Positions 16,361 through 26,700 of a DNA stretch of 64,000 nt are shown here, piece after piece. The notes below the pieces were generated by a model. That model saw only the letters and a list, made by a program, of their open reading frames with translations. It searched no databases and was not told the DNA's origin. Position numbers and translations under genes: made by a program. Position 1 is the stretch's first letter. Each line of letters starts with the position of its first letter. This DNA is from Microbacterium sp. nov. GSS16 (GTDB lineage: Bacteria; Actinomycetota; Actinomycetes; Actinomycetales; Microbacteriaceae), in contig NZ_CP116338.1 of assembly GCF_028198145.1 (NCBI RefSeq), positions 1,054,001 through 1,118,000 on the forward strand, read 5' to 3'.

Positions 16361-17803
16361 TCAGCCGGGCAGCGACGGATGCGCTTCCGCGGCCGGATGC
16401 TTCGGGATCAGGAAGGTCAGCGCGAAGCCGATCGCGCCGGCGACGATCGACAGCCAGAAGCACACCTCGAAGGCCTCACGGGTGGGGATCGCCCGCCCAC
16501 CGACCTCGATGCTCATCGCGGCGAGCACCGCGCCCATCACTGCCGATGCGGTGGAGGTGCCGACCGAGCGGAACAGGGCGTTCAGCCCGTTCGACGCGCC
16601 TGTCTCGTGCGCGGGGACGGCGCGCATGATGATCATCGGCATGGCGGCGAAGGCGAATCCGATGCCGATGCCGATGAGCACGTTCGCGACAACGAAGTGC
16701 CAGATCTCGGTCGACCAGATCAGCACGAACGCATATGACAGCACGATCGCGGCCGTTCCCACGGTGAAGAGCGGGCGCGGCCCGACGGTTCGCTCCAGCC
16801 ATCCCGACAGCGGCGAGATGATCATCATCATGACGCCCGAGACGGCGACGATCATCGCGGCGGTGAACATGTCCAGGCCCAGCCCCGACCCGGTCTCGCG
16901 CGGCAGCTCGAGCATCTGGGGGAACGTGACGTTCGACGAGAAAAGCGCGAAGCCCATGCCGATCGCGGCGATGTTCGTGAAGAGCACCGCCGGTCGCGCT
17001 GCGACGCGCAGGTCGAGCAGGGGCTCCTTCGCCTTGAGCTGATACCAGCCCCATATGGCGAGCACCATGATGCCGGCGATCAGGCAGGCCAGCGCGAGGG
17101 GAGAGGTCCAGCCCCACTCCGCTCCGCGCGAAACGTACAGCAGCAAGCCGGTGAGGCCGGTGGCGAGGCCCAGCGCCCCGATGACGTCGAGGCGTCCGGG
17201 CGCGAGCAGCACGTCATCCGGAATCACGAGCGCCACCAGCACCAGCCCGACCACGCCGAGGGCGGCGGCGAGCCAGAACAGCCCGTGCCAGTCGGCGTTC
17301 TCGGCGACGAACGCCGCGACGGGCATCCCGACCGCCCCGCCGACACCCATGGTCGCGCTCATCAGGGCGACCGCGGTGCCGAGCCGTTGCGGCGGCAGCA
17401 CGTCGCGCATGATGGCGATGCCCAACGGCACCACCCCGGTCGTCGCGCCCTGCAGAGCCCGACCGATGATCACACCGACGATCGACGATGACAGTGCGGC
17501 CACCACCGAGCCGATCGCGAGCAGCGCGAGCAGGGCGATCACGACACGGCGCTTGCCGTACATGTCGCCGAGCCGCCCGGATATCGGCGTCGCGACCGCG
17601 GCGACCAGCAGCGTGATCGTGACCACCCAGCTGGTGTCCTCGCGCGAGGCGTTCAGCAGGCTGGGTAGTTCGGCCTGCAGTGGCACGACGAGGGTGAACA
17701 TGAACGCCGAGCACAGGCCCACGAAGGCCAGCACCGCGATGATCGCCCCGCGGGGAGAGGTGCGGGAGAGCCGCTTTCTCGCCCTGTCATCCGCACCGCC
17801 CAC
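16361..17803 (-). CDS. MFS drug-efflux transporter, DHA2 (14-span) family
   Basis: 480 residues from GTG 17803, which follows a TAGCCT box with a 6-base gap on the minus strand. The MFS motif GRLGDMYGKRRV lies after span 2, and the antiporter motif C region (GVGGAVGMPVAA) follows span 5. The pattern and length fit the DHA2 group of proton-driven multidrug or osmolyte exporters. Substrate unknown. It sits upstream of the POT transporter gene on the same strand with a 45-base gap. Confidence 0.87.
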   Translation of the reverse strand: MGGADDRARKRLSRTSPRGAIIAVLAFVGLCSAFMFTLVVPLQAELPSLLNASREDTSWVVTITLLVAAVATPISGRLGDMYGKRRVVIALLALLAIGSVVAALSSSIVGVIIGRALQGATTGVVPLGIAIMRDVLPPQRLGTAVALMSATMGVGGAVGMPVAAFVAENADWHGLFWLAAALGVVGLVLVALVIPDDVLLAPGRLDVIGALGLATGLTGLLLYVSRGAEWGWTSPLALACLIAGIMVLAIWGWYQLKAKEPLLDLRVAARPAVLFTNIAAIGMGFALFSSNVTFPQMLELPRETGSGLGLDMFTAAMIVAVSGVMMMIISPLSGWLERTVGPRPLFTVGTAAIVLSYAFVLIWSTEIWHFVVANVLIGIGIGFAFAAMPMIIMRAVPAHETGASNGLNALFRSVGTSTASAVMGAVLAAMSIEVGGRAIPTREAFEVCFWLSIVAGAIGFALTFLIPKHPAAEAHPSLPG

Positions 17804-17848
17804 CGAAGAAGGCTACCGGCTCGCACAGACACCCGGACCGGATGCCGG

Positions 17849-19318
17849 TCAGCTGACGCCCTTCATGAGCTTCAGCACCGGCTTCACCGACACGAACAGC
17901 CCGACGCCGACCGCGATGGCGATCAGGCCGAGAACGGTGAAGTAGGGCACCTCGTCAGCCGGGTCGTAGAACTGCACGAGCCATCCCGAGATCGCCGTGC
18001 CCAGCGAGATCGAGAGGAAGAACAGCGCCACCATCTGGGTCTTGAACCGCGCGGGTGCGAGCTTGGTCGCCGCCGAGAGGCCGATGGGCGACAGCAGCAG
18101 CTCGGCGACGGTGAAGACGAACAGGATGCCGACGATCGCCAGCAGCGGGGTCGAGCCCTCGCCGCCGTTCGCGAACGGCAGGAACAGCAGGAAGGCGCCG
18201 CCCATGAGCGCGGTGCCCAGGGCGAACTTCACCGGGGTAGACGGCTGCCGGGTGCCGAGGCGGGTCCACAGCGCGGCGAAGACCCCCGAGAAGATGATGA
18301 TGAACACCGGGTTGATCGACTGCACCCACGACACCGGCATCTCCAGCCCGAAGATCGAGCGGTCGAGGCGCTTGTCGCTGTACACCGTCAGCACGGTGAA
18401 CTGCTGCTGGTAGAGCGACCAGAAGGCGACGCTCGTGATGAACAGCGGAACGAATGCCCACACCCGCGAGCGCTCTGTGGCATTGACGTGCGGGCTCGCG
18501 AGGATCACCGCGAAATAGGCGATCGTCGCTCCCAGAGCGCACACGATCACGATGCCCGCGAGGTTGTCGGCGCGGATCACGCCGGTGAGCACCAGCACGG
18601 CGATCACGACGATGGCGCCGACTGCGCTGCCGCCGAACAGCGGGTAGCGGCTGCGGGGGAGAGGATTCGGCACCTCGTGTGCGGCGGCCGGCAGCTCCTT
18701 GCGGCCGAAGCTGTACTGGATGAGGCCGGCGGTCATCCCGACCGCGGCGAGCCCGAAGCCCCAATGGAATCCGACCGACTTCTGCAGCAGGCCGGTGAGC
18801 AGCGGACCGAAAAACGAGCCGAGGTTGATGCCGAGGTAGAAGAGCGAGAACCCGGCATCCCGCCGGGTGTCGTCCTCCGAGTACAGTGTGCCGACGACCG
18901 CCGTCGCGTTCGCCTTCAGTCCGCCGGAGCCGAGGGCGACGAGCACCAGGCCGACCGCCACCCCGGCGATGCCGGGGATGAGCGCCAGCGCCAGGTGCCC
19001 CGCGACGATCACGATCGCACTGCCGAACAGCACGCGCTCCGAGCCGAACAGGCGGTCGGCGAGCCACGCCCCCAGAATGGTCGAGAGATAGACCGAGCCG
19101 CCGTATGCGCCCACGATGCCGCCGGCGACCGCCTCGTCGAGTCCCAGCCCGCCCTTGGTGACGCTGAAGTACAGGTAGATCAGCAGGATGCCCTGCATGC
19201 CGTAGAAGCTGAACCGCTCCCACATCTCGACGCCGAACAGGTGGGCCAGGGCCCGTGGCTGACCGAGGAACTGCTTCTGGGGCGAGCTGCTGTCGGTCGC
19301 GGATTCTGGGGAAGGCAT
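17849..19318 (-). CDS. POT/PTR-family proton-dependent oligopeptide transporter
   Basis: 489 residues from ATG 19318, 6 bases after a TAATCT box (leaderless). The POT signature EMWERFSFYGMQGIL contains the ExxER proton-coupling motif in the first span, and the FxYLGINLGSFFGPLL motif in the fifth span is also present (SLFYLGINLGSFFGPLL). About 14 membrane spans. The protein takes up di- and tripeptides with protons across the cytoplasmic membrane. Confidence 0.9.
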   Translation of the reverse strand: MPSPESATDSSSPQKQFLGQPRALAHLFGVEMWERFSFYGMQGILLIYLYFSVTKGGLGLDEAVAGGIVGAYGGSVYLSTILGAWLADRLFGSERVLFGSAIVIVAGHLALALIPGIAGVAVGLVLVALGSGGLKANATAVVGTLYSEDDTRRDAGFSLFYLGINLGSFFGPLLTGLLQKSVGFHWGFGLAAVGMTAGLIQYSFGRKELPAAAHEVPNPLPRSRYPLFGGSAVGAIVVIAVLVLTGVIRADNLAGIVIVCALGATIAYFAVILASPHVNATERSRVWAFVPLFITSVAFWSLYQQQFTVLTVYSDKRLDRSIFGLEMPVSWVQSINPVFIIIFSGVFAALWTRLGTRQPSTPVKFALGTALMGGAFLLFLPFANGGEGSTPLLAIVGILFVFTVAELLLSPIGLSAATKLAPARFKTQMVALFFLSISLGTAISGWLVQFYDPADEVPYFTVLGLIAIAVGVGLFVSVKPVLKLMKGVS

Positions 19319-19360
19319 CCACCCAGATTACGCTCGCGCCCGTTCGGGCACCGGGGCTCG

Positions 19361-20149
19361 TCAGCGCACTGGGCGCCGTGCTCGCAGCAGTCCGACCACT
19401 CCGGCGACGAGGATCGCCGCGGCCACGACCAGAGCAGTGACCCCGATCGGCGTGCTCTCCGGCTCGCCGCTCAGCCGTCCGATCGCCGCCCACACCAGAC
19501 CCCACGAGGTGGCCAGAGCGGGAGCGAGGCGGCGAGTGACGAATGCGCTCGCCGCACCGATGACGGCGACCACGACCAGGACGCCGATGCCCCAGGCATC
19601 CGCCTGCTTGGCCAGATCGGCCGGAAGCGTCTGCGTCAGCCATGCCGCAGTGTTCGCGACCGTCGCGATCGTCACCCAGCCGAAGTGCAGGCCCTGCACG
19701 CCGTCGAACAGGGTCAGCTCGAGCGGGCCGGATGCCCGGTCGCGTCCGAGCAGGACGATGATGCGCGCCAGCACGGCGAGCAGCGCGGCGATGACGATCA
19801 CGGTGGCCACGAGGTTCAGGTAGCGGGCGGTCACCAGCCAGAGACCGTTGAGCACCATCGAAGCCGCCACCCACCAGCCGACCGCACGCTGGCGGGTGCT
19901 GTCGCGCTGCCCTGGCAGGGCCTGCCAGATCGTGTACGCCGCCAGCCCAAGGTAGATGACCGACCAGATCGCGAACGCCGGCCCCGCCGGCGCGAGGTAC
20001 GAGCCCTCAGCCGACAGCGCGCCGTTCTGCAGCTCCGCCACCGACTCTCCGCCGAATGCGCCACCGCCGACGGCCGCTCCGATCAGCATGAGCACCGCCG
20101 CGGCGATGACGGTCGACTGCCTCACGATGTCGCGTCCGGTGCTGTTCAT
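19361..20149 (-). CDS. TspO/MBR-related tryptophan-rich sensory-type membrane protein (long form)
   Basis: 262 residues from ATG 20149, 7 bases after a TATGGT box (leaderless). The protein is almost entirely hydrophobic with about seven spans. The segment GPAFAIWSVIYLGLAAYTIWQ is the characteristic GPxFxxxW region of the TspO/MBR family, and AASMVLNGLWL matches the next conserved block. It is longer than classical TspO (about 160 residues), as is usual for a subgroup annotated as tryptophan-rich sensory proteins. The ligand and role are unknown; TspO proteins bind porphyrins, which is only suggestive given the heme cluster 10 kb away. Confidence 0.7.
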   Translation of the reverse strand: MNSTGRDIVRQSTVIAAAVLMLIGAAVGGGAFGGESVAELQNGALSAEGSYLAPAGPAFAIWSVIYLGLAAYTIWQALPGQRDSTRQRAVGWWVAASMVLNGLWLVTARYLNLVATVIVIAALLAVLARIIVLLGRDRASGPLELTLFDGVQGLHFGWVTIATVANTAAWLTQTLPADLAKQADAWGIGVLVVVAVIGAASAFVTRRLAPALATSWGLVWAAIGRLSGEPESTPIGVTALVVAAAILVAGVVGLLRARRPVR

Positions 20150-20252
20150 GGCCACGACCATACTCGTCGTAGGCGAGCAGCTAGCCAGGGTTGACAAGTC
20201 CGAGGGCGGCGGCGACGCCTTCCCGGCCCGTCGAGCGCCCCGGTACGCTGGC

Positions 20253-20945
20253 ATGGTGCGCACGATTCGAGATCTCGACACCGTTGAACTGATCATCGAC
20301 GCCCAGGAACTGCTGGACTCGATCCGTGGCGAGAACCGCGTCATCGACGCCGGCACCCTGCGGGCCCTGCAGCACTCGGGCAACTACGTCGTCGGGCTCT
20401 TCGACGACAGTGAGGGCGCAGAGCGGATGGTGGGCGCCTCGATCGCCTTCTTCGGTGAGCCCGCACGGCGCACCATGCACTCGCACATCACCGCGCTGCT
20501 GCCCGAGTATCGGGGACGCGGCTGGGGGCGCGAGCTCAAGGAGCACCAGCGGCAGTGGGCGTTCTCGCGAGAGGTCGGGCGCATCACCTGGACCTACGAT
20601 CCGCTCGTCGCCCGCAACGCGCACTTCTTCCTCACGGTGCTCGGGGCGCGGGTCAGCGGCTACTCGGTGAACCGCTACGGCATCTTCGGCGGCGGTGACG
20701 CGGGAGATGAGAGCGACCGGCTCGACGTGGAGTGGGCGCTGGCCGACATCGCCAAGCCGCCGGCATCCGACGCCGTGGTCGCCACTCTCGAGATCCCCTC
20801 CGACGTCGAGGCGATGCGGGTCAGCGATCCCGACGCCGCACACGAATGGCGTCTGCGCCTGCGTGGCGGGATGGAGGAGCTGCTGGGCCGGGGATTGCGC
20901 ATCGCCGGCTTCGACGACGAGCGCGGCTACCTGTTCACCGAGTAG
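20253..20945 (+). CDS. GNAT-type N-acetyltransferase-like protein
   Basis: 230 residues from ATG 20253; GTG 20256 is equally possible and would sit 6 bases from the TACGCT box at 20244-20249 (leaderless). The acetyl-CoA loop is visible as ITALLPEYRGRGWGRELKEHQ, and the region around YDPLVARNAHFFLTVLGA resembles the group of predicted GNAT proteins often found near menaquinone or o-succinylbenzoate genes. The substrate is unknown. Its neighbour upstream, the TspO-like gene, is divergent. Confidence 0.75.
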   Translation: MVRTIRDLDTVELIIDAQELLDSIRGENRVIDAGTLRALQHSGNYVVGLFDDSEGAERMVGASIAFFGEPARRTMHSHITALLPEYRGRGWGRELKEHQRQWAFSREVGRITWTYDPLVARNAHFFLTVLGARVSGYSVNRYGIFGGGDAGDESDRLDVEWALADIAKPPASDAVVATLEIPSDVEAMRVSDPDAAHEWRLRLRGGMEELLGRGLRIAGFDDERGYLFTE

Positions 20946-20990
20946 GCCTATCCACCTCGAGCCCACCTTCTCTCGACGTCGGGGAAGGAT

Positions 20991-21092
20991 TCAAGAAGAG
21001 GCGGGCGGCAGCACGAAGGCATCGACGTAGAACGCCCTCGTCCTGACGACATCCGCCACTGCGAGGGTGATGAAGCTCACGCGCTGGTCCAT
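20991..21092 (-). pseudogene. N-terminal remnant of a VOC/glyoxalase-family gene
   Basis: A 33-residue frame, [26 protein letters not shown] followed by VLPPASS and a stop. The first 26 residues match the start of actinobacterial VOC (glyoxalase/bleomycin-resistance-fold) proteins, in which ITLAVxDVxRTRAFYxDGLG is the first beta-alpha unit. The remaining 90 or so residues are missing. This is a clear deletion remnant or at best a fragment without function. Confidence 0.6.
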
Positions 21093-21202
21093 GGTCTCAG
21101 AATGGCACCGGCCGCAGACATGCCGGAAGAGCGTCGCGGGTAGGATTGGGATGCCCGTATTCACGGGCTTCTCACCCGCAGCATCCGACCATTGGAGCCA
21201 CC

Positions 21203-22588
21203 GTGGCCGAACAGTCCCGTCTTGACAAGGTCATCGCCCTCGCCCGCCATCGCGGGTTCGTGTTCCAGGCGGGTGAGATCTACGGCGGTTCGCGTTCGGC
21301 ATGGGACTACGGCCCTCTCGGCACCGAGCTGAAGGAGAACATCCGCCGGCAGTGGTGGCAGACGTTCGTGCGCGGCCGCGGCGACATGGTGGGCCTCGAC
21401 TCGTCGATCATCCTGCCCAAGCGCGTGTGGGAGGCGTCGGGTCACGTCGCCACCTTCAGCGACCCGCTGGTCGAGTGCCTGCAGTGCCACAAGCGGCATC
21501 GCGAAGACCACCTCGTCGAGGCGTTCGTTGCGAAGAAGGGTCGTCAGCCCGAGAACGGCATGGCCGACATCGTCTGCCCCGACTGCGGCACGCGCGGCAA
21601 GTGGACCGAGCCGAAGTCTTTCTCGGGTCTGGTCAAGACCTACCTCGGCGTCGTCGACGACGAGTCGGGCCTGCACTACATGCGTCCCGAGACGGCGCAG
21701 GGCATCTTCGTGAACTTCTCGAACGTGCTCACCGCCTCGCGCAAGAAGCCGCCCTTCGGCATCGGTCAGGTCGGCAAGGCATTCCGCAACGAGATCACCC
21801 CGGGCAACTTCATCTTCCGCACCCGCGAGTTCGAGCAGATGGAGATCGAGTACTTCGTGCCGCCGGCTGAGGCGAACGAGTGGTTCGAGCACTGGGTCGA
21901 AGCGTGCTGGAACTGGTTCATCGACCTCGGCATCGACGCCGACAACATCCGCCGGTTCGACGTGCCCGAAGACGACCGCGCTCACTACTCCGCCGGCACC
22001 ATCGACGTCGAGTACCGCTTCGGCTTCCAGGGCTCGGAGTGGGGCGAGCTGATGGGTGTCGCGAACCGCACCGACTACGACCTCTCCAGCCACTCCGAGG
22101 CCTCCGGTCAGTCGCTGACCTACTTCGACCAGGCATCCGGAGAGCGCTACACGCCCTACGTGATCGAGCCGTCCTTCGGCCTCACCCGAGCGATGATGGC
22201 GTTCCTCGTCGACGCGTACGAGGAGGAGGAGGTGCCGAACGCTAAGGGCGGCACCGACACCCGCACGGTACTCAAGCTCGACCCCCGCCTGGCGCCCGTC
22301 AAGGTCGCCGTGCTGCCGCTGTCGCGCAACGAGCGTCTGTCGCCGCTGGCGCGCGAAGTTGCCGCCACCCTGCGCGGCAACTGGACCGTCGACTTCGATG
22401 ACGCCGGCGCCATCGGCCGCCGCTACCGGCGTCAGGACGAGATCGGCACCCCGTTCTGCGTCACCGTCGACTTCGACTCGCTCGATGACAGCGCCGTGAC
22501 GGTTCGCGACCGCGACACCATGGGTCAGGAGCGCGTGCCGCTGCAGAACCTCGAGGCGTACCTCGCGGAGCGCCTGCGCGGCGCCTGA
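21203..22588 (+). CDS. glyS: Glycyl-tRNA synthetase, alpha2 (single-chain) type
   Basis: 461 residues from GTG 21203, with a GGAG ribosome site; the longer frame from 21146 lacks one and a TAGGAT box lies near 21142, giving a leader of about 50 bases. Class II motifs are present: [17 protein letters not shown], the motif 2 [21 protein letters not shown], and the C-terminal anticodon-binding domain ([13 protein letters not shown]). A zinc-type cluster (CLQCHKRH ... CPDCG) is inserted near residues 93-133. The enzyme charges tRNA-Gly with glycine. A strong hairpin terminator follows. Confidence 0.95.
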   Translation: MAEQSRLDKVIALARHRGFVFQAGEIYGGSRSAWDYGPLGTELKENIRRQWWQTFVRGRGDMVGLDSSIILPKRVWEASGHVATFSDPLVECLQCHKRHREDHLVEAFVAKKGRQPENGMADIVCPDCGTRGKWTEPKSFSGLVKTYLGVVDDESGLHYMRPETAQGIFVNFSNVLTASRKKPPFGIGQVGKAFRNEITPGNFIFRTREFEQMEIEYFVPPAEANEWFEHWVEACWNWFIDLGIDADNIRRFDVPEDDRAHYSAGTIDVEYRFGFQGSEWGELMGVANRTDYDLSSHSEASGQSLTYFDQASGERYTPYVIEPSFGLTRAMMAFLVDAYEEEEVPNAKGGTDTRTVLKLDPRLAPVKVAVLPLSRNERLSPLAREVAATLRGNWTVDFDDAGAIGRRYRRQDEIGTPFCVTVDFDSLDDSAVTVRDRDTMGQERVPLQNLEAYLAERLRGA

Positions 22589-22603
22589 TGCGACGGTGAC
22601 CTG

Positions 22604-22634
22604 AGCCCCGATTCCGACGATCGGAATCGGGGCT
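22604..22634 (+). terminator. Hairpin terminator after glyS
   Basis: Perfect 14-bp stem, AGCCCCGATTCCGA (22604-22617) and its complement at 22621-22634, with loop CGA. It starts 15 bases after the glyS stop. Confidence 0.85.
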
Positions 22635-22710
22635 TCGTCATGAGGGAGGGCTGCTCGTCACCTGTGGATAGCGTGCACGAGGTGCGGGTCGACGCCGTAG
22701 CGTCGCGTCC

Positions 22711-23391
22711 ATGGTTCACGAATCGCAGAAGACGAGGGATGCCCGATTCGATGCCGCTCGGCTGCGGACGGTCATCGGGCTGGGGCTCATCCTGCTCGTG
22801 TGCGGCACCGTGGCCCTGTTCCTCGAGATCGACATGCAGGACTTCCTGCTGGGAATCGGAGCGCTCACGGCGGCGATCGTCGTCGCCGCGGGGGTGGGTC
22901 CTCATGCGTCGCTCATCGGCACGCGCTCGCTGCCACGGGTCTCGCTCATCGTGGTGGGCGCATCGTTCCTCCTGCTGACACCCGTGGTCTTCCTGCTGTC
23001 GGGCATCGTGATGACGATCTCCATGGCGACGGGAGCGAGCAGCGCGGTGGCCTCGCAGGTCGTGCTGCTGGGTGGAGCCGCCATCGCAGCGGCCCCGGTG
23101 CTGCTGTGCGCCGTCTTCGCCGGCATGGATCTCGCCGTGGGCGGGCGCGTCCCCGCGCCGTGGGGATGGCTGGCGTTGCCCGCACTGGTGCTGAGCGTCG
23201 TGGCGATCGCGATCAAAGCGGGCATCGCGGCAGCCTCGCTGATGGCCTGGATGGCGCCCTGGACCGATCTGTACCGCACGCTCACCGCGCTGCAGGCGAT
23301 CGGTGCGATCGTGCTGGGCAGCGTGAGTCTCATCTTCGCCGCGTGGGCGTCGTCGGTGAGCGCCGCGGACGGTGATCTTCGCGCCGGCTGA
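22711..23391 (+). CDS. Multi-span membrane protein of unknown function
   Basis: 226 residues from ATG 22711, 7 bases after a TAGCGT box at 22698-22703 (leaderless). After a charged N-terminus (MVHESQKTRDARFDAARLR) there are about six hydrophobic spans (about residues 20-40, 45-65, 78-103, 110-140, 150-175, 190-213). No family motif is recognised. It ends at two back-to-back hairpins. Confidence 0.65.
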   Translation: MVHESQKTRDARFDAARLRTVIGLGLILLVCGTVALFLEIDMQDFLLGIGALTAAIVVAAGVGPHASLIGTRSLPRVSLIVVGASFLLLTPVVFLLSGIVMTISMATGASSAVASQVVLLGGAAIAAAPVLLCAVFAGMDLAVGGRVPAPWGWLALPALVLSVVAIAIKAGIAAASLMAWMAPWTDLYRTLTALQAIGAIVLGSVSLIFAAWASSVSAADGDLRAG

Positions 23392-23428
23392 CCGGGCCGG
23401 TGACTGCGCGGCAGAGTCACCGGCCCGG
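23392..23428 (+). terminator. Hairpin terminator immediately after the membrane-protein stop
   Basis: Perfect 14-bp arms CCGGGCCGGTGACT (23392-23405) and AGTCACCGGCCCGG (23415-23428), loop 9 bases. It begins the base after the stop codon TGA at 23389-23391. Confidence 0.8.
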
Positions 23429-23434
23429 CGCGCG

Positions 23435-23469
23435 AACGGGTCCCTCCGGATGATTCGGAGGGACCCGTT
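23435..23469 (-). terminator. Hairpin terminator for the 34-residue ORF
   Basis: Perfect 14-bp arms AACGGGTCCCTCCG (23435-23448) and CGGAGGGACCCGTT (23456-23469). It sits 16 bases past the stop of the minus-strand ORF at 23486-23590 and probably also backs up the preceding hairpin for the plus strand. Confidence 0.7.
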
Positions 23470-23485
23470 GTCGATCAGCGTGTGA

Positions 23486-23590
23486 TCAGAAGTCTTCGCC
23501 TTCGGCCTGCGACGGGTGGCGGTCGAACCAGTACGGGCGGCCGATGTGCAGCAGGGCGTCGGTGTCGATGAGGTCGTTCTCGCGGTCCAT
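23486..23590 (-). CDS. Probable small protein of 34 residues, unknown function
   Basis: ATG 23590 has a strong AAGGAG ribosome site 9 bases upstream and the frame ends just before a perfect hairpin terminator. The sequence starts MDRENDLIDTDALLHIGRPY and ends WFDRHPSQAEGEDF: acidic ends around an aromatic core, no membrane span. About 100 bases upstream lies an unusually AT-rich patch (about 23650-23700) that may hold its promoter. I do not recognise it. The ribosome site plus a dedicated terminator make a real gene more likely than chance. Confidence 0.5.
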   Translation of the reverse strand: MDRENDLIDTDALLHIGRPYWFDRHPSQAEGEDF

Positions 23591-23779
23591 TGTGCGGCTC
23601 CTTCGCGCGTGACGGATGGGATCTGCATCCAGCATCCGGCATGGTTCGACACTCTTTAATGAGAACGCAGGAGAAAGAAGCAGCAAAATTACGCCGCTCG
23701 TTAAGGCTCCAGGGGGAGGAGCCTCTTCGACGATCTCTGCTCGGCGGCGTGCGAACGCCTCCGATCGGGTGCGCGCTCG

Positions 23780-26700
23780 TCAGGCCCGGGCGATCCGCAG
23801 CGTGCGCACCTCGAACGGCTTGAGCGCCAGCTCGCCGCTGGTGCGGGCGCCGTCGAGCTCATCTTCGATCAGAGAGACCTCGCGGATGCCCGAATACTCG
23901 AATGCCACGGACAGGGCACCGGTCGTACGGCGGCCGAGTGACTCGTAGACCCGCACGATCACATCGCCCGAGCGGTCGTCGGCGAGCTTCACCGCCGAGA
24001 TGACGATGCCTCTGCCGGTCACCGCGACCAGCGGCTCGACCTCGTTCGCGCCGCGCACGAGGGTCGCCGGAGCGTTGAGTTCGATGCCCTTGGCGGTGGC
24101 GATCTCGGCATCCGCTCCGATCACCAAGCCCACCTCGATCTGGTGGTGACCGTGGTCGGTGTCGGGATCGGGGAAGCGCGGGGCGCGCAGCAGCGACAGC
24201 CGAACGGTCGTCGTGACGTCGTCGCCCTCGACCTCTCGGGACGTGTCGTAGCCGTAGATCGAGTCGTTCACCAGGGCGACGCCGAATCCGTCGTCCTCCT
24301 GGGCGAGCACGAAGCGGTGCATCGACGTCTCGAACTTCGCCGCCTCCCAGCTCGTGTTCACGTGCGTGACTCGGCGCTGGAATCCGAACTGGGTCTCGGC
24401 GAGCGTCTCGCGGGCGAAGATGTCGAGCGGGAAGGCGAGCTTGAGGAGCTTCTCGGTCTCGTTCCAATCGATGTCGTTGCGCAGGTGCACCGTGCGCGAC
24501 CCGGCGGGCAGGATGATCGTCTGCGCGATGGTCGACTGCGAGAACTCGCGGGTGACCTTCACGACCGCGGCGCCATCGACGACCGATGCCGAGAGCGACG
24601 AGACGGCCGTCAGGTCGTCGACGCGGTTCTTGTAGTACCGGTCGATGTCCCAGGCGTCCCACATGTTCGGGAAGTCCTGGTGCAGCTGGAACAGGTTCGC
24701 GGGCTTGCCGGCGGCGATCACCTCGCGCCCGGTGGCCTTGTCGATGGCCGAGGTGATCAGACCCTCGGGCGAGATGATGACGACGACGAGGTCGTTCGAC
24801 AGTGCGAATGAGCCATCGGCGCGCTCGGTCAGCTGCGTTTCGACGCGCTTCGCCTGCTCGACGACCGGGGTGTGCGTCGCGCCGAGGGCGCGCCCACCGC
24901 CGACCGAGGTCGGGGTGAACACGAGCGTGCGATCACCGTCGCCCGCGAGCGCCTGGCGGGCCGCAGCCGACAGCTCCTCGGCATCCGCCAGCACCTGCGA
25001 GAGCACCTCGACTGCTTCGCGGTGCACCCACGCGATCGACGTGCCGGGCAGGATGTCGTGGAACTCGTGCAGCAGCACGAGCTGCCACAGCCGGTCGAAC
25101 TGCTCGAAGTCGTACTCGGCGCCCAGCCGCACGGCGGCGGTCGCCGCCCACAGCTCGGCCTCGATGAGCGCCTGCTCGGCCCGGCGGTGCAGCGCCTTGG
25201 TGGCGTGCTGGCTGGTGAGCGTGCCGCGGTGCAGCTCGAGGTACAGCTCGCCGACCCAAACGGCCGGGTCGGTCAGCTCGGCCTTGGCGTCGTCGAAGAA
25301 GGCATCCGGATGCTTCCATTCCACCTTCGCCGAGCCCTCGAGATCGGCCAGGCGTGCGGCCTTGCCGGTCATCTCGCGGGTCGTGCCGCCGCCGCCGTCG
25401 CCCCAGCCGACCGGGGCGATCGACATGGTCGCGACCCGATTCTCCTTGAACTGGCGGGAGGCCTTCGCCATCTCTATGCCCGAGAGCTGGGAGTTGTAGG
25501 TGTCCATCGGCGGGAAGTGCGTGAAGACGCGCGACCCGTCGATGCCCTCCCACAGGAAGCTGTGGTGCGGGAAGACGTTGCGCTGATTCCACGAGATCTT
25601 CTGCGTGAAGAACCATTCGAAGCCCGCACGGCGCATCAGCTGCGGCAGCGCCGGGGAGTAGCCGAAGCTATCGGGCAGCCAGACGCCCTTCGATCGGATG
25701 CCGAACTCGCGCTCGAAGAATCGCTGACCGTGCGAGAACTGGCGCACGAGTGACTCGCCGGCGGGCATCACCGTGTCGGATTCGACCCACATCCCGCCGA
25801 GCGGCAGGAAGCGGCCGTCGGCGACCGCGGCGCGCACGCGCTCGAAGACCTCGGGACGGTGCTGCTTGATCCACGCGTACTGCTGCGCGCTCGACATGCC
25901 GTAGAGGAAGTCGGGCTGCTCGTCGATGAGCGCGGTCATCGACGACGTGGTGCGGGCCACCTTGCGGATGGTCTCGCGCACCGGCCACAGCCACGCCGAG
26001 TCGATGTGCGCATGACCGATCGCGGCGATGCGGTGCGCACTCGCGTCGGCGGGGGAGGCGAGCACCTCGGCCAGCTGCGCGCGGGCGTCACCCGCGGTCT
26101 CGACGATGCGCTGCAGGTCGAGCACGTCGAGCGCGTTGTCGAGGGCCTGCAGAATGCGCATGCGCCGTGGGCTCGTCTCGGGCAGCTCGGCCTGCAGCTC
26201 GATCAGCACCTCGAGGTCGAGCGAGAGGTCGAACACCTCGGGCTCGAACACCGCGAGGTCCATGTGGCGCACCCGGTACAGCGGCTCGGGCGAGGAGGTG
26301 CGGATGTCTCCCTCCTGGGTGGGCAGGAAGGGGTGGTAGTCGAGCAGCACGGGGTTGGCGGCGGCTTCGAGGAAGAGCTCGACCGGATGCCCGGCGACGG
26401 CCTCGACCGGGACCCACTGGTTGCGGGGGTTGATGCTCTTCACCGGTGTGCCGTCGGGGCGGTAGACGAGAGCCTCGCACTGGAACCCCGGCATGTTGAT
26501 GTCGAAGCCGAGATCGATGAGCGCTTCGACCCTCTTGCCGCTCCATTCGGCGGAAACCTCCCCGCGCAGACGGAACCAGGTTGTGCCCCAGGCCGGCCCC
26601 CACATGCTGCCCGCGGTGAACGGCTGGAAGTCGAGGGCGAGTCCCTCGGCGGACGCGATCGGCTCGCCGGGCAGATGGTGCGCGGCGATCTCGAGCGGCA

